From: Citrobacter amalonaticus | GTDB lineage: Bacteria; Pseudomonadota; Gammaproteobacteria; Enterobacterales; Enterobacteriaceae | Reading direction: 5' to 3' | Length of the DNA: 64,000 nucleotides | NCBI RefSeq assembly: GCF_018252635.1 | Contig: NZ_JAGTXM010000002.1 | Span: 124,001-188,000 of the forward strand | Notes under the pieces: model-generated | Database searches by the model: none | Seen by the model: the letters and a program-made list of their open reading frames with translations, nothing else | Told to the model about the DNA's origin: nothing | Made by a program: the position numbers and the translations under genes | Part shown: piece by piece, positions 8,627 through 17,777 of the stretch | Position numbering within the stretch: the stretch's first letter is position 1 | Layout: each line of letters starts with the position of its first letter

Positions 8627-9517
8627 TCAGGCATCCGATAACAGACAGGCCTGCTCGGCCAGGCTGTTTTTAAACTGTTTGCGGTAATCGCCTGGCGAGC
8701 AGCCGACGTGGCGCAAAAACAGCTTGGCAAAGTGGTCGACATTCTCATATCCGACACGCCAGGAAATTTCGGCCTGAGAATAATCGGTATTGGTTAAGGC
8801 AAATTTCGCTTCAGTCATCCGCCGCTGAATCACATAATTGATCGGTGAAATATGGTATTCCCGGGTAAATTCGTGGCAAATATAGCTGACGCTGGCACGG
8901 AATTTTTTTGATAACTGTTCAAGCGTAATTTTCTCTCGATAATTATTATTGAGATAGACCAGAATATCTTTAATCAGAACATCTTTCTTAATATATCCCT
9001 GTTCCGAACGATACGCATTTTTAAAGTTCTCAAAGAAAAGCACTGTTAACGCATAGGCAAAGGCGTCACAGACGGACGATGTCAGTCCATTTTTACTTTG
9101 TGGCAACATCACGCCGAGCTCATTAAAAATACTTTTGATGACGTCTTTTCCCTGCCCGACGGCGACCACCGGACAGGAATGCGATTGCAGCAGTTGATTC
9201 TCCTCCCAGCCCTGAAAGCGAAAGCCATACAGCGCGCAGGTGTAGGTAGTGGCCGGCGCATTCACATCCGATGCCACGGCGTGTAACCGCCCCCGCTCCA
9301 CCACGACAATATCATCTTCGTGAGCCACATAAAGTGAAGAGTCGATAGTTAATCTGACGATGCCTTTTTTGACATAAATCAGCTCGGTTTCATTGTCATG
9401 AACATGATGACCGGACTCCCAGCGGGGATCATCACTAATGACAAATCGGGAAAATCGCGGGGTCTTACCCTGGTCAAAAAGGCTTTCCATGGCATTATCA
9501 AAACAGCGTTGATACAT
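8627..9517 (-). CDS. ydiP: YdiP, AraC-family transcriptional regulator
   Basis: This encodes 296 residues. A cupin-like N-terminal sensor domain (residues about 15-110; HHVHDNETELIYV and the GRLHAV motif) is followed by an AraC/XylS double helix-turn-helix (about 190-285), with the conserved second-HTH pattern AEISWRVGYENVDHFAKLFLR and the terminal GCSPGDYRKQF. The start was placed at the ATG at 9517, 4 codons inside a possible GTG start, because GGAGG lies at the right distance from it. The gene diverges from ydiQRST-fadK and converges on ydiFO, which suggests it regulates that cluster. The inducer is unknown. Confidence 0.9.
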   Translation of the reverse strand: MYQRCFDNAMESLFDQGKTPRFSRFVISDDPRWESGHHVHDNETELIYVKKGIVRLTIDSSLYVAHEDDIVVVERGRLHAVASDVNAPATTYTCALYGFRFQGWEENQLLQSHSCPVVAVGQGKDVIKSIFNELGVMLPQSKNGLTSSVCDAFAYALTVLFFENFKNAYRSEQGYIKKDVLIKDILVYLNNNYREKITLEQLSKKFRASVSYICHEFTREYHISPINYVIQRRMTEAKFALTNTDYSQAEISWRVGYENVDHFAKLFLRHVGCSPGDYRKQFKNSLAEQACLLSDA

Positions 9518-9845
9518 GACAACCTCCACAAGCAGAAATTCATCCTGAACAATATAATGAGGATAAAATAAAGCGAGTACGGCGGTTATACAACCGTATT
9601 TAGTGAGAGCAAAACAAGATTATTTCCCTCACCTGCAAGATAGTACGTTTAATTTTCTCAAATGATTTTCTACTCATTTCTTTTGCATGAGCGATCCCAC
9701 TTTTTTTGCAAGATACCTGGTAAGGAAAACAGATTGCTCCGTCGATAAAAAGCCATCGTCTGTCGCACACTATTTCCAGTCAATTTTCACTTTCCGCCGG
9801 GGTGGCCTGATTGTCACTGTCGGTATGCGACTCACAGGAGATGTC
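9518..9845. promoter_or_regulatory. Divergent ydiP / ydiQ control region
   Basis: This 328-bp A+T-rich gap has no credible gene. It holds an imperfect inverted repeat (TACGG..GGTT / AACCGTA, 9579-9597), a 13-nt segment CACCTGCAAGATA (9630-9642) and the 23-nt element at 9708-9730 that also occurs before ydiN. An in-frame upstream extension of ydiQ from 9687 exists but lacks the conserved ETF-beta N-terminus and was not used. Confidence 0.5.
9708..9730 (+). promoter_or_regulatory. Element shared with the ydiN leader (copy C)
   Basis: The core GCAAGATACCTGGTAA matches copy A at 2588-2610 except for two substitutions over 23 nt, and it ends 116 nt before the ydiQ ATG. The related partial copy B lies 66 nt upstream, at 9630-9642. 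Confidence 0.45.
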
Positions 9846-10613
9846 ATGAAAATAATAACCTGCTTTAAGCTGGTGCCTGAAGAACAGGACATTGTTGTTA
9901 CGCCCGAACAAGCACTCAGTTTTGACAATGCGGACGCCAAAATCAGCCAGTTCGATCTCAACGCTATTGAAGCTGCGACGCAACTGGCCACCGAAGCCGA
10001 GGATGAGATCGCTGCGCTGACGGTGGGCGGTTTATTATTGCAGAACTCGAAAGTACGTAAAGATGTTCTCTCGCGTGGGCCGCACGCACTGTACCTGATG
10101 CAGGATGCACAGTTAGAACACGCCCTGCCAAAAGACACTGCGCAGGCCATTGCCGCTACGGTGGAGAAAATCGGATTCGATCTGCTCCTGTTTGGCGACG
10201 GGTCTGGCGATCTCTATGCGCAACAGGTTGGTTTACTGGTTGGTGAGATCCTGCAACTGCCAACCCTTAACGCCGTCAGCCGCCTCCAGCGTCAGGGCGA
10301 TAAGCTGCTCGTGGAGCGTACGCTGGAAGAGGACGTTGAGGTGATCGAATTGTCTCTACCCGCCGTTATCTGTGTGACATCGGATATTAACACTCCGCGA
10401 ATCCCCTCAATGAAAGCCATTCTTGGCGCCGGGAAAAAACCAGTACATACATGGCAGGCAAGCGACATCGGCTGGAGCCAGGGCGAGCTGCGGGCAGAAC
10501 TGGTGGCTATTACCGTACCGCCACAAACGGCGCGTAAGCACATCATTCTGGATAACGATTCACCGGAAGCCATCGCCGAACTGGCTGAACATCTGAAAAA
10601 AGCCCTGAACTGA
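9846..10613 (+). CDS. ydiQ: YdiQ, FixA / ETF beta-type flavoprotein subunit
   Basis: This 255-residue protein is the beta subunit of a FixAB-type electron-transfer flavoprotein. The start MKIITCFKLVPEEQDIVV is the conserved ETF-beta N-terminus and follows a CAGGAG site. Characteristic segments are FDLNAIEAATQL (around residue 40) and LLFGDGSGD (around 115), which line the nucleotide/flavin pocket, and the ETF-beta signature near VICVTSDINTPRIPSMKAIL. With YdiR it should form a heterodimer that takes electrons from YdiO or from YdiS. In FixAB proteins the beta subunit binds the second flavin needed for electron bifurcation; that this applies here is inference. Confidence 0.92.
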   Translation: MKIITCFKLVPEEQDIVVTPEQALSFDNADAKISQFDLNAIEAATQLATEAEDEIAALTVGGLLLQNSKVRKDVLSRGPHALYLMQDAQLEHALPKDTAQAIAATVEKIGFDLLLFGDGSGDLYAQQVGLLVGEILQLPTLNAVSRLQRQGDKLLVERTLEEDVEVIELSLPAVICVTSDINTPRIPSMKAILGAGKKPVHTWQASDIGWSQGELRAELVAITVPPQTARKHIILDNDSPEAIAELAEHLKKALN

Positions 10614-10633
10614 GCCCAACGGAGAACACAATC

Positions 10634-11569
10634 ATGAGTCAATTAACCCACGTCTGGGTATTTAGCGATAACGTTGAACGCTACGCAGAGCTGATGGCCG
10701 GTGCGCGTCAGTGGGGTCAGCAGGTCTATGCCATTGTTCAGGGTTCTGAACAGGCGGCGCATGTTAAGCCGCTCGGCGCTGACCGCATCATCGTACTGGA
10801 TAAAACCTCCGACCTGCAGCGAATCGAAAATTACGCCGAAACGCTGGCCGCGCAGATTCGGGCAAAAGGCGACGGGCTGCTGCTGATGGCTGCAACCAAA
10901 CGCTGCAAAGCGCTGGGCGCACGTCTGAGCATCCAACTGGATGCGGCAATGGTGAACGATGCGACGGCAGTGAACGTCGAAGAGAATGCGCTGTATGCCG
11001 AACATCGCATGTATGGCGGACTGGCATTTGGCAAAGAAAAACTGAACAGCCCGCTGGCTATTATCACCCTCGCGCCTGGCGTACTTGAGCCTTTCGAGGC
11101 GGATCCTGCGCATGACTGCCCGGTAGTTACCGCCGAGTGGGTGGCCCCGCGACAGGAGATCCTGTGTCAGGAACGTCGCGCCAAATCGCTCAGCAGCGTT
11201 GACCTGAGCAAAGCAAAACGCGTGGTAGGCGTCGGTCGCGGCCTGGCAGCACAGGACGATCTGAACATGGTGCGTGAACTGGCCGCCCTACTCGGCGCTG
11301 AAGTGGGCTGTTCTCGCCCTATCGCCGAAGGGGAAAACTGGATGGAACGCGAACGTTATATCGGCGTTTCCGGCGTGCTGCTGAAATCCGAACTGTATCT
11401 GACGCTGGGTATTTCCGGACAGATCCAGCATATGGTTGGCGGCAACGGCGCCAAAGTGATCGTCGCCGTGAACAAAGATAAAAACGCGCCAATCTTTAAC
11501 TATGCCGATTATGGACTGGTGGGCGACATCTACAAAGTGGTCCCTGCCCTGATCGCGCAGTTGCGCTAA
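10634..11569 (+). CDS. ydiR: YdiR, FixB / ETF alpha-type flavoprotein subunit
   Basis: This 311-residue protein is the alpha subunit partner of YdiQ. The N-terminal domain resembles the ETF nucleotide-binding fold. The C-terminal FAD-binding domain starts around residue 185 (KAKRVVGVGRG) and includes GCSRPIAE and the conserved GISGQIQHMVG (about 257-267), followed by NKDKNAPIF and ADYGLVGD, which are hallmarks of ETF alpha chains. The gene follows ydiQ by 20 nt and is preceded by an ACGGAG site. It is part of the ydiQRST unit. Confidence 0.93.
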   Translation: MSQLTHVWVFSDNVERYAELMAGARQWGQQVYAIVQGSEQAAHVKPLGADRIIVLDKTSDLQRIENYAETLAAQIRAKGDGLLLMAATKRCKALGARLSIQLDAAMVNDATAVNVEENALYAEHRMYGGLAFGKEKLNSPLAIITLAPGVLEPFEADPAHDCPVVTAEWVAPRQEILCQERRAKSLSSVDLSKAKRVVGVGRGLAAQDDLNMVRELAALLGAEVGCSRPIAEGENWMERERYIGVSGVLLKSELYLTLGISGQIQHMVGGNGAKVIVAVNKDKNAPIFNYADYGLVGDIYKVVPALIAQLR

Positions 11570-11625
11570 CTCTCACCATTACCCACATCTCCCGCGGTGC
11601 AAACGGCGGGAAGGGAGCTTTAAGC

Positions 11626-12915
11626 ATGTCGGATGAAAAATTTGATGCCATCGTCGTCGGTGCTGGCGTAGCGGGAACGGTGGCGGCGTACATCATGGCA
11701 AAAGCCGGACTCGATGTTCTGATCATCGAACGCGGTAATAGCGCGGGCAGTAAAAATATGACCGGGGGTCGCCTCTACGCCCATGTGATAGAGCGCATTA
11801 TGCCCGGATTTGGCGAGAAGGCGCCCGTTGAACGCAAAGTCACCCGCGAGAAAATCTCGTTTATGACACAAGAAAGCGCGATCACGCTGGATTACCATCG
11901 CGAACAGCCGGATGTCCCTGCTCAGGCATCGTACAGCGTGTTGCGCAACCGCCTCGATCCGTGGCTGATGGAGCAAGCCGAAGAGGCGGGTGCGCAGTTT
12001 ATCCCCGGCGTGCGCGTGGACGCGCTGATTCGTGAAGGCAACCAGGTGACAGGCGTACAGGCTGGCGATGATATTCTCGAAGCCAACGTGGTGATCCTCG
12101 CCGATGGCGTCAATTCAATGCTGGGTCGTTCGCTGGGAATGGTACCTGCCTCGTCGGCGCACCATTACGCCGTCGGTGTGAAAGAGTTAATTGGCCTCTC
12201 CCCGGCGCAAATCAACGATCGCTTTAACCTGTCCGGAAATGAAGGCGCGGCCTGGTTATTCGCCGGTTCCCCGTCAAACGGCCTGATGGGCGGCGGATTT
12301 CTCTATACCAATCGCGACTCCATTTCCCTGGGGCTTGTTTGTGGGCTGGGCGATATGGCCCATGCGCAGAAAAGCGTGCCGCAGATGCTGGAGGATTTTA
12401 AACAGCACCCCGCCGTTCGTCCGTTGATTCAGGGCGGCAAACTGCTGGAGTACTCGGCGCATATGGTGCCGGAGGGCGGGCTGGCGATGGTACCGGAACT
12501 GGTGGGCGACGGAGTGATGATTGTCGGCGACGCCGCGGGCTTTTGTCTGAACCTCGGCTTTACGGTACGCGGAATGGATTTAGCCATCGCCTCTGCCGAA
12601 GCGGCGGCGCACGCCGCGATAGTAGCCAAAGAGCGCAAGGACTTCTCTGCCCGCACTCTGACGGAATACAAAAGCGAGCTGGAAAAAGGGTGCGTTATGC
12701 GTGATATGCAGCATTTCCGCAAGATGCCGGCGCTGATGGAGAATCCACGCCTGTTCACCCAGTACCCGCGAATGGTGGCGAATATCATGAATGACATGTT
12801 CACCATTGATGGCAGCCCGAATCAGCCACTGCGCAAAATGATCCTGTCACATGCAAAACAGGTCGGTCTGATGAATCTGCTGAAAGATGGCATTAAGGGA
12901 GTCACGACACTATGA
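11626..12915 (+). CDS. ydiS: YdiS, FixC-type flavoprotein oxidoreductase
   Basis: This 429-residue FAD protein resembles FixC and ETF-ubiquinone oxidoreductase. The N-terminal dinucleotide-binding motif is VGAGVAGTVAA (residues 11-21) followed by the acidic end of strand 2 in IIERG. The second FAD contact MIVGDAAGFCLNLGFTVRGMD is near residue 300. Unlike full ETF-QO it lacks its own iron-sulfur domain, which is supplied by YdiT. It overlaps ydiT by 4 nt (ATGA), so translation is probably coupled. FixCX-type units pass electrons to quinone or, in bifurcating systems, interact with FixAB and ferredoxin. Confidence 0.93.
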   Translation: MSDEKFDAIVVGAGVAGTVAAYIMAKAGLDVLIIERGNSAGSKNMTGGRLYAHVIERIMPGFGEKAPVERKVTREKISFMTQESAITLDYHREQPDVPAQASYSVLRNRLDPWLMEQAEEAGAQFIPGVRVDALIREGNQVTGVQAGDDILEANVVILADGVNSMLGRSLGMVPASSAHHYAVGVKELIGLSPAQINDRFNLSGNEGAAWLFAGSPSNGLMGGGFLYTNRDSISLGLVCGLGDMAHAQKSVPQMLEDFKQHPAVRPLIQGGKLLEYSAHMVPEGGLAMVPELVGDGVMIVGDAAGFCLNLGFTVRGMDLAIASAEAAAHAAIVAKERKDFSARTLTEYKSELEKGCVMRDMQHFRKMPALMENPRLFTQYPRMVANIMNDMFTIDGSPNQPLRKMILSHAKQVGLMNLLKDGIKGVTTL

Positions 12916-13205
12916 GCCAGGAAAATCGCGTTAACGTCGACGTCAAACTTGGCGTCAATAAATTCCATGTCGATGAAGGCCATCCGCACATCATTCTGGT
13001 GGCAAACCCGGACAGCAACGAGTTTCAAAAATTGCTGAACGCTTGCCCCGCCGGGCTCTATAAGCAGGATGAGGCAGGTACGATTCACTTTGATTCCGCA
13101 GGCTGTCTGGAGTGCGGAACCTGCCGGGTACTGTGTGGTGAGACGATCCTCGAAAAATGGGAGTACCCAGCAGGCACGTTTGGCGTGGATTTCCGCTACG
13201 GCTGA
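12912..13205 (+). CDS. ydiT: YdiT, FixX-type ferredoxin-like protein
   Basis: This 97-residue ferredoxin-like protein is the iron-sulfur partner of YdiS. Cys65, Cys68, Cys71 and Cys75 form a CxxCxxCxxxC motif that should hold one [4Fe-4S] cluster. Cys45 (NACPAG) is the remnant of the second cluster motif found in two-cluster ferredoxins. The start codon overlaps the ydiS stop. It completes a FixABCX-like set (YdiQRST). Confidence 0.93.
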   Translation: MSQENRVNVDVKLGVNKFHVDEGHPHIILVANPDSNEFQKLLNACPAGLYKQDEAGTIHFDSAGCLECGTCRVLCGETILEKWEYPAGTFGVDFRYG

Positions 13206-13224
13206 AACAACGGATGGACACCAA

Positions 13225-13262
13225 TGCCGGAGAGTGACGCCAGGCGTCTTATCCGGCCTGCA
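13225..13262. repeat. REP element between ydiT and fadK
   Basis: The segment begins TGCCGGA and ends TTATCCGGCCTGCA, matching the enterobacterial REP/BIME palindromic unit, and lies between two genes of the same orientation. It may stabilise the upstream ydiQRST message. Confidence 0.75.
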
Positions 13263-13300
13263 ATCTTCTTACTACCCATTTGATTGACCGGGAACCTCCG

Positions 13301-14941
13301 ATGAGTGTCACATTAACGTTTGACGCCGGGCGGCGGGACGCATACCGCAAACTTGGCTTTTGGGGCGATGCCTCGCTGGGAGACTACTGGCAACATACCG
13401 CGCGCAGCGTGCCAGACAAAATCGCCGTCGTGGATAACCGCGGTACGGCATTCACCTACGCTGCGCTTGATCATGCGGCAAGCTGCCTTGCAAGCTGGAT
13501 GCTGGCGAACGGCATTCAGCCCGGCGACCGCGTCGCTTTTCAGCTTCCCGGCTGGTGCGAATTTACCGTTATCTATCTCGCCTGCCTGAAAACCGGCGCG
13601 GTATCCGTTCCCTTGCTGCCCGCCTGGCGCGAAGCCGAGCTGGTGTGGGTGCTGAACAAGTGTCAGGCAAAACTGTTTTTCGCCCCAACCGTGTTTAAGC
13701 AGACGCGTCCGGTCGATGTGATCTTGCCCCTGCAAAACCAGTTACCGCATCTGCAACATGTTATTGGCGTCGATAAACTGGCGCCGGCTACCACCTCGCT
13801 CGCCCTCAGTCAGATAGTAGCGGACAACGAGCCGCTTGCCCGTCATATTCAGGTTCACGGCGACGAACTGGCCGCCGTGCTGTTTACCTCTGGCACCGAG
13901 GGGCTGCCGAAAGGCGTCATGCTCAGCCACAACAATATTCTCGCCAGCGAGCGGGCCTATTGCGCACGTCTGAATTTGACCTGGCTGGACGTCTTTCTGA
14001 TGCCAGCGCCGCTGGGACACGCCACCGGCTTTTTACACGGCGTGACGGCACCGTTTCTGATCGGCGCACGCAGCGTGCTGCTGGACATTTTTACCCCAAC
14101 GGCCTGCCTTGATCTGCTGGAGCAACAGCGCTGCACCTGTGTATTAGGGGCGACGCCGTTTGTGTACGATCTGCTCTGTACCGTGGAGCAGCAGCCTGCC
14201 GATCTCTCTTCGCTACGTTTCTTTTTGTGCGGTGGGACGACCATTCCGAAGCGTATTGCTCGCGACTGCCAGCAGCGCGGCATTAAACTGCTCAGCGTCT
14301 ATGGTTCGACGGAAAGCTCACCGCATGCGGTAGTGAATCTCGACGATCCGCTCTCCCGCATGATGAATACCGATGGCTACGCGGCAGCAGGTGTGGAGAT
14401 CCGCATTGTTGATGAAGCGCGTAACCCCTTGCCACCAGGCGTTGAAGGAGAAGAAGCATCACGCGGGCCGAACGTATTTATGGGCTATCTCGATGAGCCT
14501 GAGTTAACCGCCAGGGCACTGGATAGCGAGGGCTGGTATTACAGCGGCGATCTCTGTCGGATGGACGAGGCGGGCTACATCACGATCACCGGCCGCAAGA
14601 AAGATATTATCGTTCGGGGTGGTGAAAACATCAGCAGCCGCGAAGTGGAAGATATTCTGTTGCAACACCCGCGCATTCACGACGCCTGCGTCGTTGCCAT
14701 GCCGGATGAGCGGTTAGGTGAACGCTCGTGCGCCTATGTCGTGTTGAAAGCGCCGCATCATTCACTGTCGCTGGAAGAAGTGGTCGCCTTCTTCAGCCGT
14801 AAACGGGTGGCAAAGTATAAATATCCGGAGCATCTTGTGGTGGTCGAGGAATTGCCCAGAACCGCATCCGGTAAAATTCAGAAGTTCCTGCTGCGTCAGG
14901 ATATCATTGCGCGATTAGACGCGGCGCAGGCTGTGGGATAA
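13301..14941 (+). CDS. fadK: FadK (YdiD), short/medium-chain acyl-CoA synthetase
   Basis: FadK activates medium- and short-chain fatty acids to acyl-CoA via an acyl-adenylate and is linked to anaerobic beta-oxidation in E. coli. The 546-residue protein has the AMP-binding P-loop TSGTEGLPKG (196-205), the motif YGSTES near residue 340, and the terminal catalytic region with GRKKDIIVRGGENISSREVE and the lysine in TASGKIQKF. The start at 13301 follows GGAACCTCCG; an upstream in-frame start at 13280 adds seven residues and has no better ribosome-binding site. The gene follows ydiT after a REP element and probably shares its transcript in part. Confidence 0.93.
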   Translation: MSVTLTFDAGRRDAYRKLGFWGDASLGDYWQHTARSVPDKIAVVDNRGTAFTYAALDHAASCLASWMLANGIQPGDRVAFQLPGWCEFTVIYLACLKTGAVSVPLLPAWREAELVWVLNKCQAKLFFAPTVFKQTRPVDVILPLQNQLPHLQHVIGVDKLAPATTSLALSQIVADNEPLARHIQVHGDELAAVLFTSGTEGLPKGVMLSHNNILASERAYCARLNLTWLDVFLMPAPLGHATGFLHGVTAPFLIGARSVLLDIFTPTACLDLLEQQRCTCVLGATPFVYDLLCTVEQQPADLSSLRFFLCGGTTIPKRIARDCQQRGIKLLSVYGSTESSPHAVVNLDDPLSRMMNTDGYAAAGVEIRIVDEARNPLPPGVEGEEASRGPNVFMGYLDEPELTARALDSEGWYYSGDLCRMDEAGYITITGRKKDIIVRGGENISSREVEDILLQHPRIHDACVVAMPDERLGERSCAYVVLKAPHHSLSLEEVVAFFSRKRVAKYKYPEHLVVVEELPRTASGKIQKFLLRQDIIARLDAAQAVG

Positions 14942-14942
14942 C

Positions 14943-15060
14943 TTGCCGGATGGCGGCGTACTGGGGCATTGCGGGTGTCTGTATTGCCGGATGACGGCGC
15001 ATCGCCATCCGGCATACAGGAGAAGCGCTGTAGGCCTGATAAGCGTAGCGCCATCAGGCA
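14943..15060. repeat. BIME (clustered REP elements) between fadK and ppsA
   Basis: Three REP-type units lie in the gap between two converging genes: TTGCCGGATGGCGGCG (14943 on), TTGCCGGATGACGGCGCATC with its partner GCCATCCGGCATACA (about 14983-15017), and the inverted unit GTAGGCCTGATAAGCG...CGCCATCAGGCA (about 15030-15060). Such units act as gyrase/IHF sites, mRNA stabilisers or part of terminators. Confidence 0.85.
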
Positions 15061-15065
15061 TCACA

Positions 15066-17444
15066 TTACTTCTTCAGTTCAGCCAGGCTCAACCAGGTCT
15101 GGACAACGGTATCCGGGTTCAGCGACAGGCTGTCGATCCCCTCTTCCATCAGCCAGGCGGCAAAATCTTCGTGGTCAGACGGCCCCTGACCGCAAATCCC
15201 GACGTATTTACCCTGTTTCTTCGCTGCGCGAATCGCCATCGATAGCAGCGCTTTCACCGCCTCGTTACGCTCATCAAACAGCTCAGATACCACGCCGGAG
15301 TCACGATCCAGACCCAGCGCCAGCTGTGTCATGTCGTTAGAGCCGATCGAGAAGCCGTCAAAGTATTGCAGGAACTGTTCAGCCAGCAGAGCGTTGGACG
15401 GGATCTCACACATCATGATGATCTTCAGACCATTCTCGCCGCGTTTCAGCCCCTGTCGCGCCAGCTCTTCCACTACCGCTTTTGCCTGCTCAACGGTACG
15501 CACAAAGGGGATCATGATTTCGACGTTAGTCAGTCCCATCTCGTTACGTACGCGTTTAACCGCGTCGCATTCCAGCGCAAAGCAATCACGGAAGCTGTCC
15601 GACACATAGCGCCCGGCGCCACGGAAGCCCAGCATCGGGTTCTCTTCGTCTGGCTCGTAGCGCTCACCACCCACCAGATTCGCGTATTCGTTCGACTTAA
15701 AGTCGGACAAACGCACAATCACGCGTTTCGGCCAGAACGCCGCACCGAGGGTGGCGATCCCTTCCGTCAGGCGACCCACGTAGAATTCACGCGGAGAATC
15801 AAACCCTTTCATCATCTCGCGGATTTCGTTTTGCAGTTTGGCATCCTGGGAGTCAAACTCCAGCAGGGCACGCGGATGGACGCCAATCATACGGTTGATG
15901 ATGAATTCCAGACGGGCCAGGCCAACGCCTTCATTCGGCAGACAGGCGAAGTCAAACGCCCGGTCCGGGTTGCCGACGTTCATCATCACCTTCAGCGGCA
16001 GATCCGGCATGGTATCGACACTGGAACTCTTAACGCTGAAGTCGAGCAGGTCGGCATACACGTAGCCCGTATCGCCTTCTGCGCAGGAAACGGTGACCTT
16101 CTCGTCATCCTTCATGCGCTCAGTGGCATCACCGCAGCCCACTACGGCCGGGATCCCCAGCTCTCGCGCGATAATGGCGGCGTGACAGGTACGCCCGCCA
16201 CGGTTAGTGACAATCGCCGCCGCTTTTTTCATGATCGGTTCCCAGTCCGGATCGGTCATGTCGGTGACTAACACGTCGCCTGGCTCAATGCGGTTCATCT
16301 CGCTGATGTCGTGAATAACTTTTACCGGACCCGCGCCGATGCGGTGACCGATAGCACGCCCTTCCGCAATGATTTTACCCTGCGCGTGCAGCGTGTAACG
16401 CTCCATCACCTGGCCGCGAGAACGCACGGTTTCCGGGCGCGCCTGGACGATGTACAGCTTGCCGGTATGACCGTCTTTCGCCCACTCGATGTCCATCGGA
16501 CGACCGTAGTGTTTTTCAATCTGTACCGCCTGCTTTGCCAGTTCCTGCACTTCGTCGTTGGTCAGGGAGAAAATATCGCGGCTTTCCTGCGGTACATCTT
16601 CAATCGTGACCTGTTTGCCGTGCTCCTGTGTCGGTGCATAGACCATGCGGATTTTTTTCGAGCCCATCGTGCGGCGCACGATCGACGGACGATTGGCCGC
16701 CAGCGTCGGTTTATGGACGTAGAACTCATCCGGGTTTACCGCACCCTGAACCACCATCTCGCCCAGTCCCCACGCCGAGGTAATAAATACCACCTGGTCA
16801 AAGCCAGATTCAGTATCGATAGAGAACATCACGCCAGAGGACGCCAAATCGGAACGAACCATCCGCTGAACACCCGCCGAGAGCGCCACGCCACGGTGAT
16901 CATAGCCCTGATGAACACGGTAGGAGATCGCACGGTCGTTAAACAGTGATGCGAACACGTGCTTCACGGCGACCAGGACGGCATCAAACCCCTGGACGTT
17001 GAGAAAGGTTTCCTGCTGACCGGCAAAAGAGGCGTCCGGCATATCTTCCGCCGTTGCAGAAGAACGCACGGCGAAAGACGCATGTTGATCATCCGCTGAG
17101 AGCTGCGCGTAGGCATCACGGATGGCATTTTCCAGCTCGGGCTGGAAAGGAGTGTCGATAATCCACTGGCGGATCTGCGCGCCGGCCTTCGCTAACGCGG
17201 TGACATCGTCAATATCCGTCTGATCCAGCAGTTCATAGATGCGCTGGTTTACACCGCTCTGGTCCAGAAACTGGTTAAACGCATCGGCGGTTGTGGCAAA
17301 ACCATTCGGTACCGATACACCCATACCGGAAAGGTTAGTAATCATTTCACCCAGGGAGGCATTTTTGCCCCCAACTCTGTCTACATCATTCATGCCGAGT
17401 TGGTTATACCAAAGCACCAGCGGTGACGAGCCATTGTTGGACAT
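15066..17444 (-). CDS. ppsA: Phosphoenolpyruvate synthase
   Basis: PpsA makes PEP from pyruvate and ATP, releasing AMP and phosphate, and is needed for gluconeogenic growth on three-carbon compounds. The 792-residue protein shows the N-terminal ATP-grasp domain ([11 protein letters not shown] at 24-34, [13 protein letters not shown] at 124-136), the mobile phosphohistidine domain with His421 in [13 protein letters not shown], and the C-terminal PEP-utilising barrel with GSNDMTQL and CGQGPSDH. It is transcribed away from ppsR, whose product controls its phosphorylation. A consensus Cra site lies upstream. Confidence 0.98.
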   Translation of the reverse strand: MSNNGSSPLVLWYNQLGMNDVDRVGGKNASLGEMITNLSGMGVSVPNGFATTADAFNQFLDQSGVNQRIYELLDQTDIDDVTALAKAGAQIRQWIIDTPFQPELENAIRDAYAQLSADDQHASFAVRSSATAEDMPDASFAGQQETFLNVQGFDAVLVAVKHVFASLFNDRAISYRVHQGYDHRGVALSAGVQRMVRSDLASSGVMFSIDTESGFDQVVFITSAWGLGEMVVQGAVNPDEFYVHKPTLAANRPSIVRRTMGSKKIRMVYAPTQEHGKQVTIEDVPQESRDIFSLTNDEVQELAKQAVQIEKHYGRPMDIEWAKDGHTGKLYIVQARPETVRSRGQVMERYTLHAQGKIIAEGRAIGHRIGAGPVKVIHDISEMNRIEPGDVLVTDMTDPDWEPIMKKAAAIVTNRGGRTCHAAIIARELGIPAVVGCGDATERMKDDEKVTVSCAEGDTGYVYADLLDFSVKSSSVDTMPDLPLKVMMNVGNPDRAFDFACLPNEGVGLARLEFIINRMIGVHPRALLEFDSQDAKLQNEIREMMKGFDSPREFYVGRLTEGIATLGAAFWPKRVIVRLSDFKSNEYANLVGGERYEPDEENPMLGFRGAGRYVSDSFRDCFALECDAVKRVRNEMGLTNVEIMIPFVRTVEQAKAVVEELARQGLKRGENGLKIIMMCEIPSNALLAEQFLQYFDGFSIGSNDMTQLALGLDRDSGVVSELFDERNEAVKALLSMAIRAAKKQGKYVGICGQGPSDHEDFAAWLMEEGIDSLSLNPDTVVQTWLSLAELKK

Positions 17445-17777
17445 CGAACAATCCTTTTGTGATAAATGAACGAGTTTAGGAAACGCTTAATTACGTATTT
17501 ATCTTTACATATTTAAACCGCTTAAAAAAACGGTGAATCGTTCAAGCAAATAGTTTTTTTATTTTTTCGGACAGTTTACCCATTTGCGCAAACCCACGAG
17601 TGGCGGGCGATCCCCACAAAATGTGTCGGTATAAACATTTGTTCCAGAAAATGAAATGCACTTTTCACAAAATATAAAAATACCATTTCATTTTCAAAAT
17701 AAGCGTTATTTTCTACGCTTCAGAGTAATTTTAATTTATGCTTTCAGAGAATTATGACTGACTTTCAGGGTGTGAAA
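17445..17777. other. Divergent ppsA / ppsR intergenic region
   Basis: The 333-bp gap is A+T-rich and carries the promoters of both genes. Apart from the Cra site, only runs such as CAAAATATAAAAATACCATTTC, which fit promoter DNA, are visible. No small gene is supported. Confidence 0.6.
17534..17545 (-). promoter_or_regulatory. Cra (FruR) binding site upstream of ppsA
   Basis: TGAATCGTTCAA fits the Cra consensus TGAAWCSNTHHW at every position. Cra activates ppsA in E. coli from a site of this sequence; the site lies 90 nt upstream of the ppsA start codon. Confidence 0.75.

Noticed and set aside
9683-9717. Sigma-70 or sigma-54 promoter as the explanation of the shared ydiN/ydiQ element
   Set aside because: No matching -35 lies at proper spacing before either copy, and the reverse strand GG-to-GC spacing is 6 instead of 10, so it is not a sigma-54 core.
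9687-9845. Upstream in-frame extension of ydiQ (53 extra residues)
   Set aside because: The added residues are not ETF-like, cross the shared regulatory element, and the ATG at 9846 has a good CAGGAG site and the conserved N-terminus.
15366-16949. Two long plus-strand frames antisense to ppsA
   Set aside because: They mirror the codon pattern of ppsA, have no plausible start signals, and consist of low-likelihood His/Arg-rich translations.
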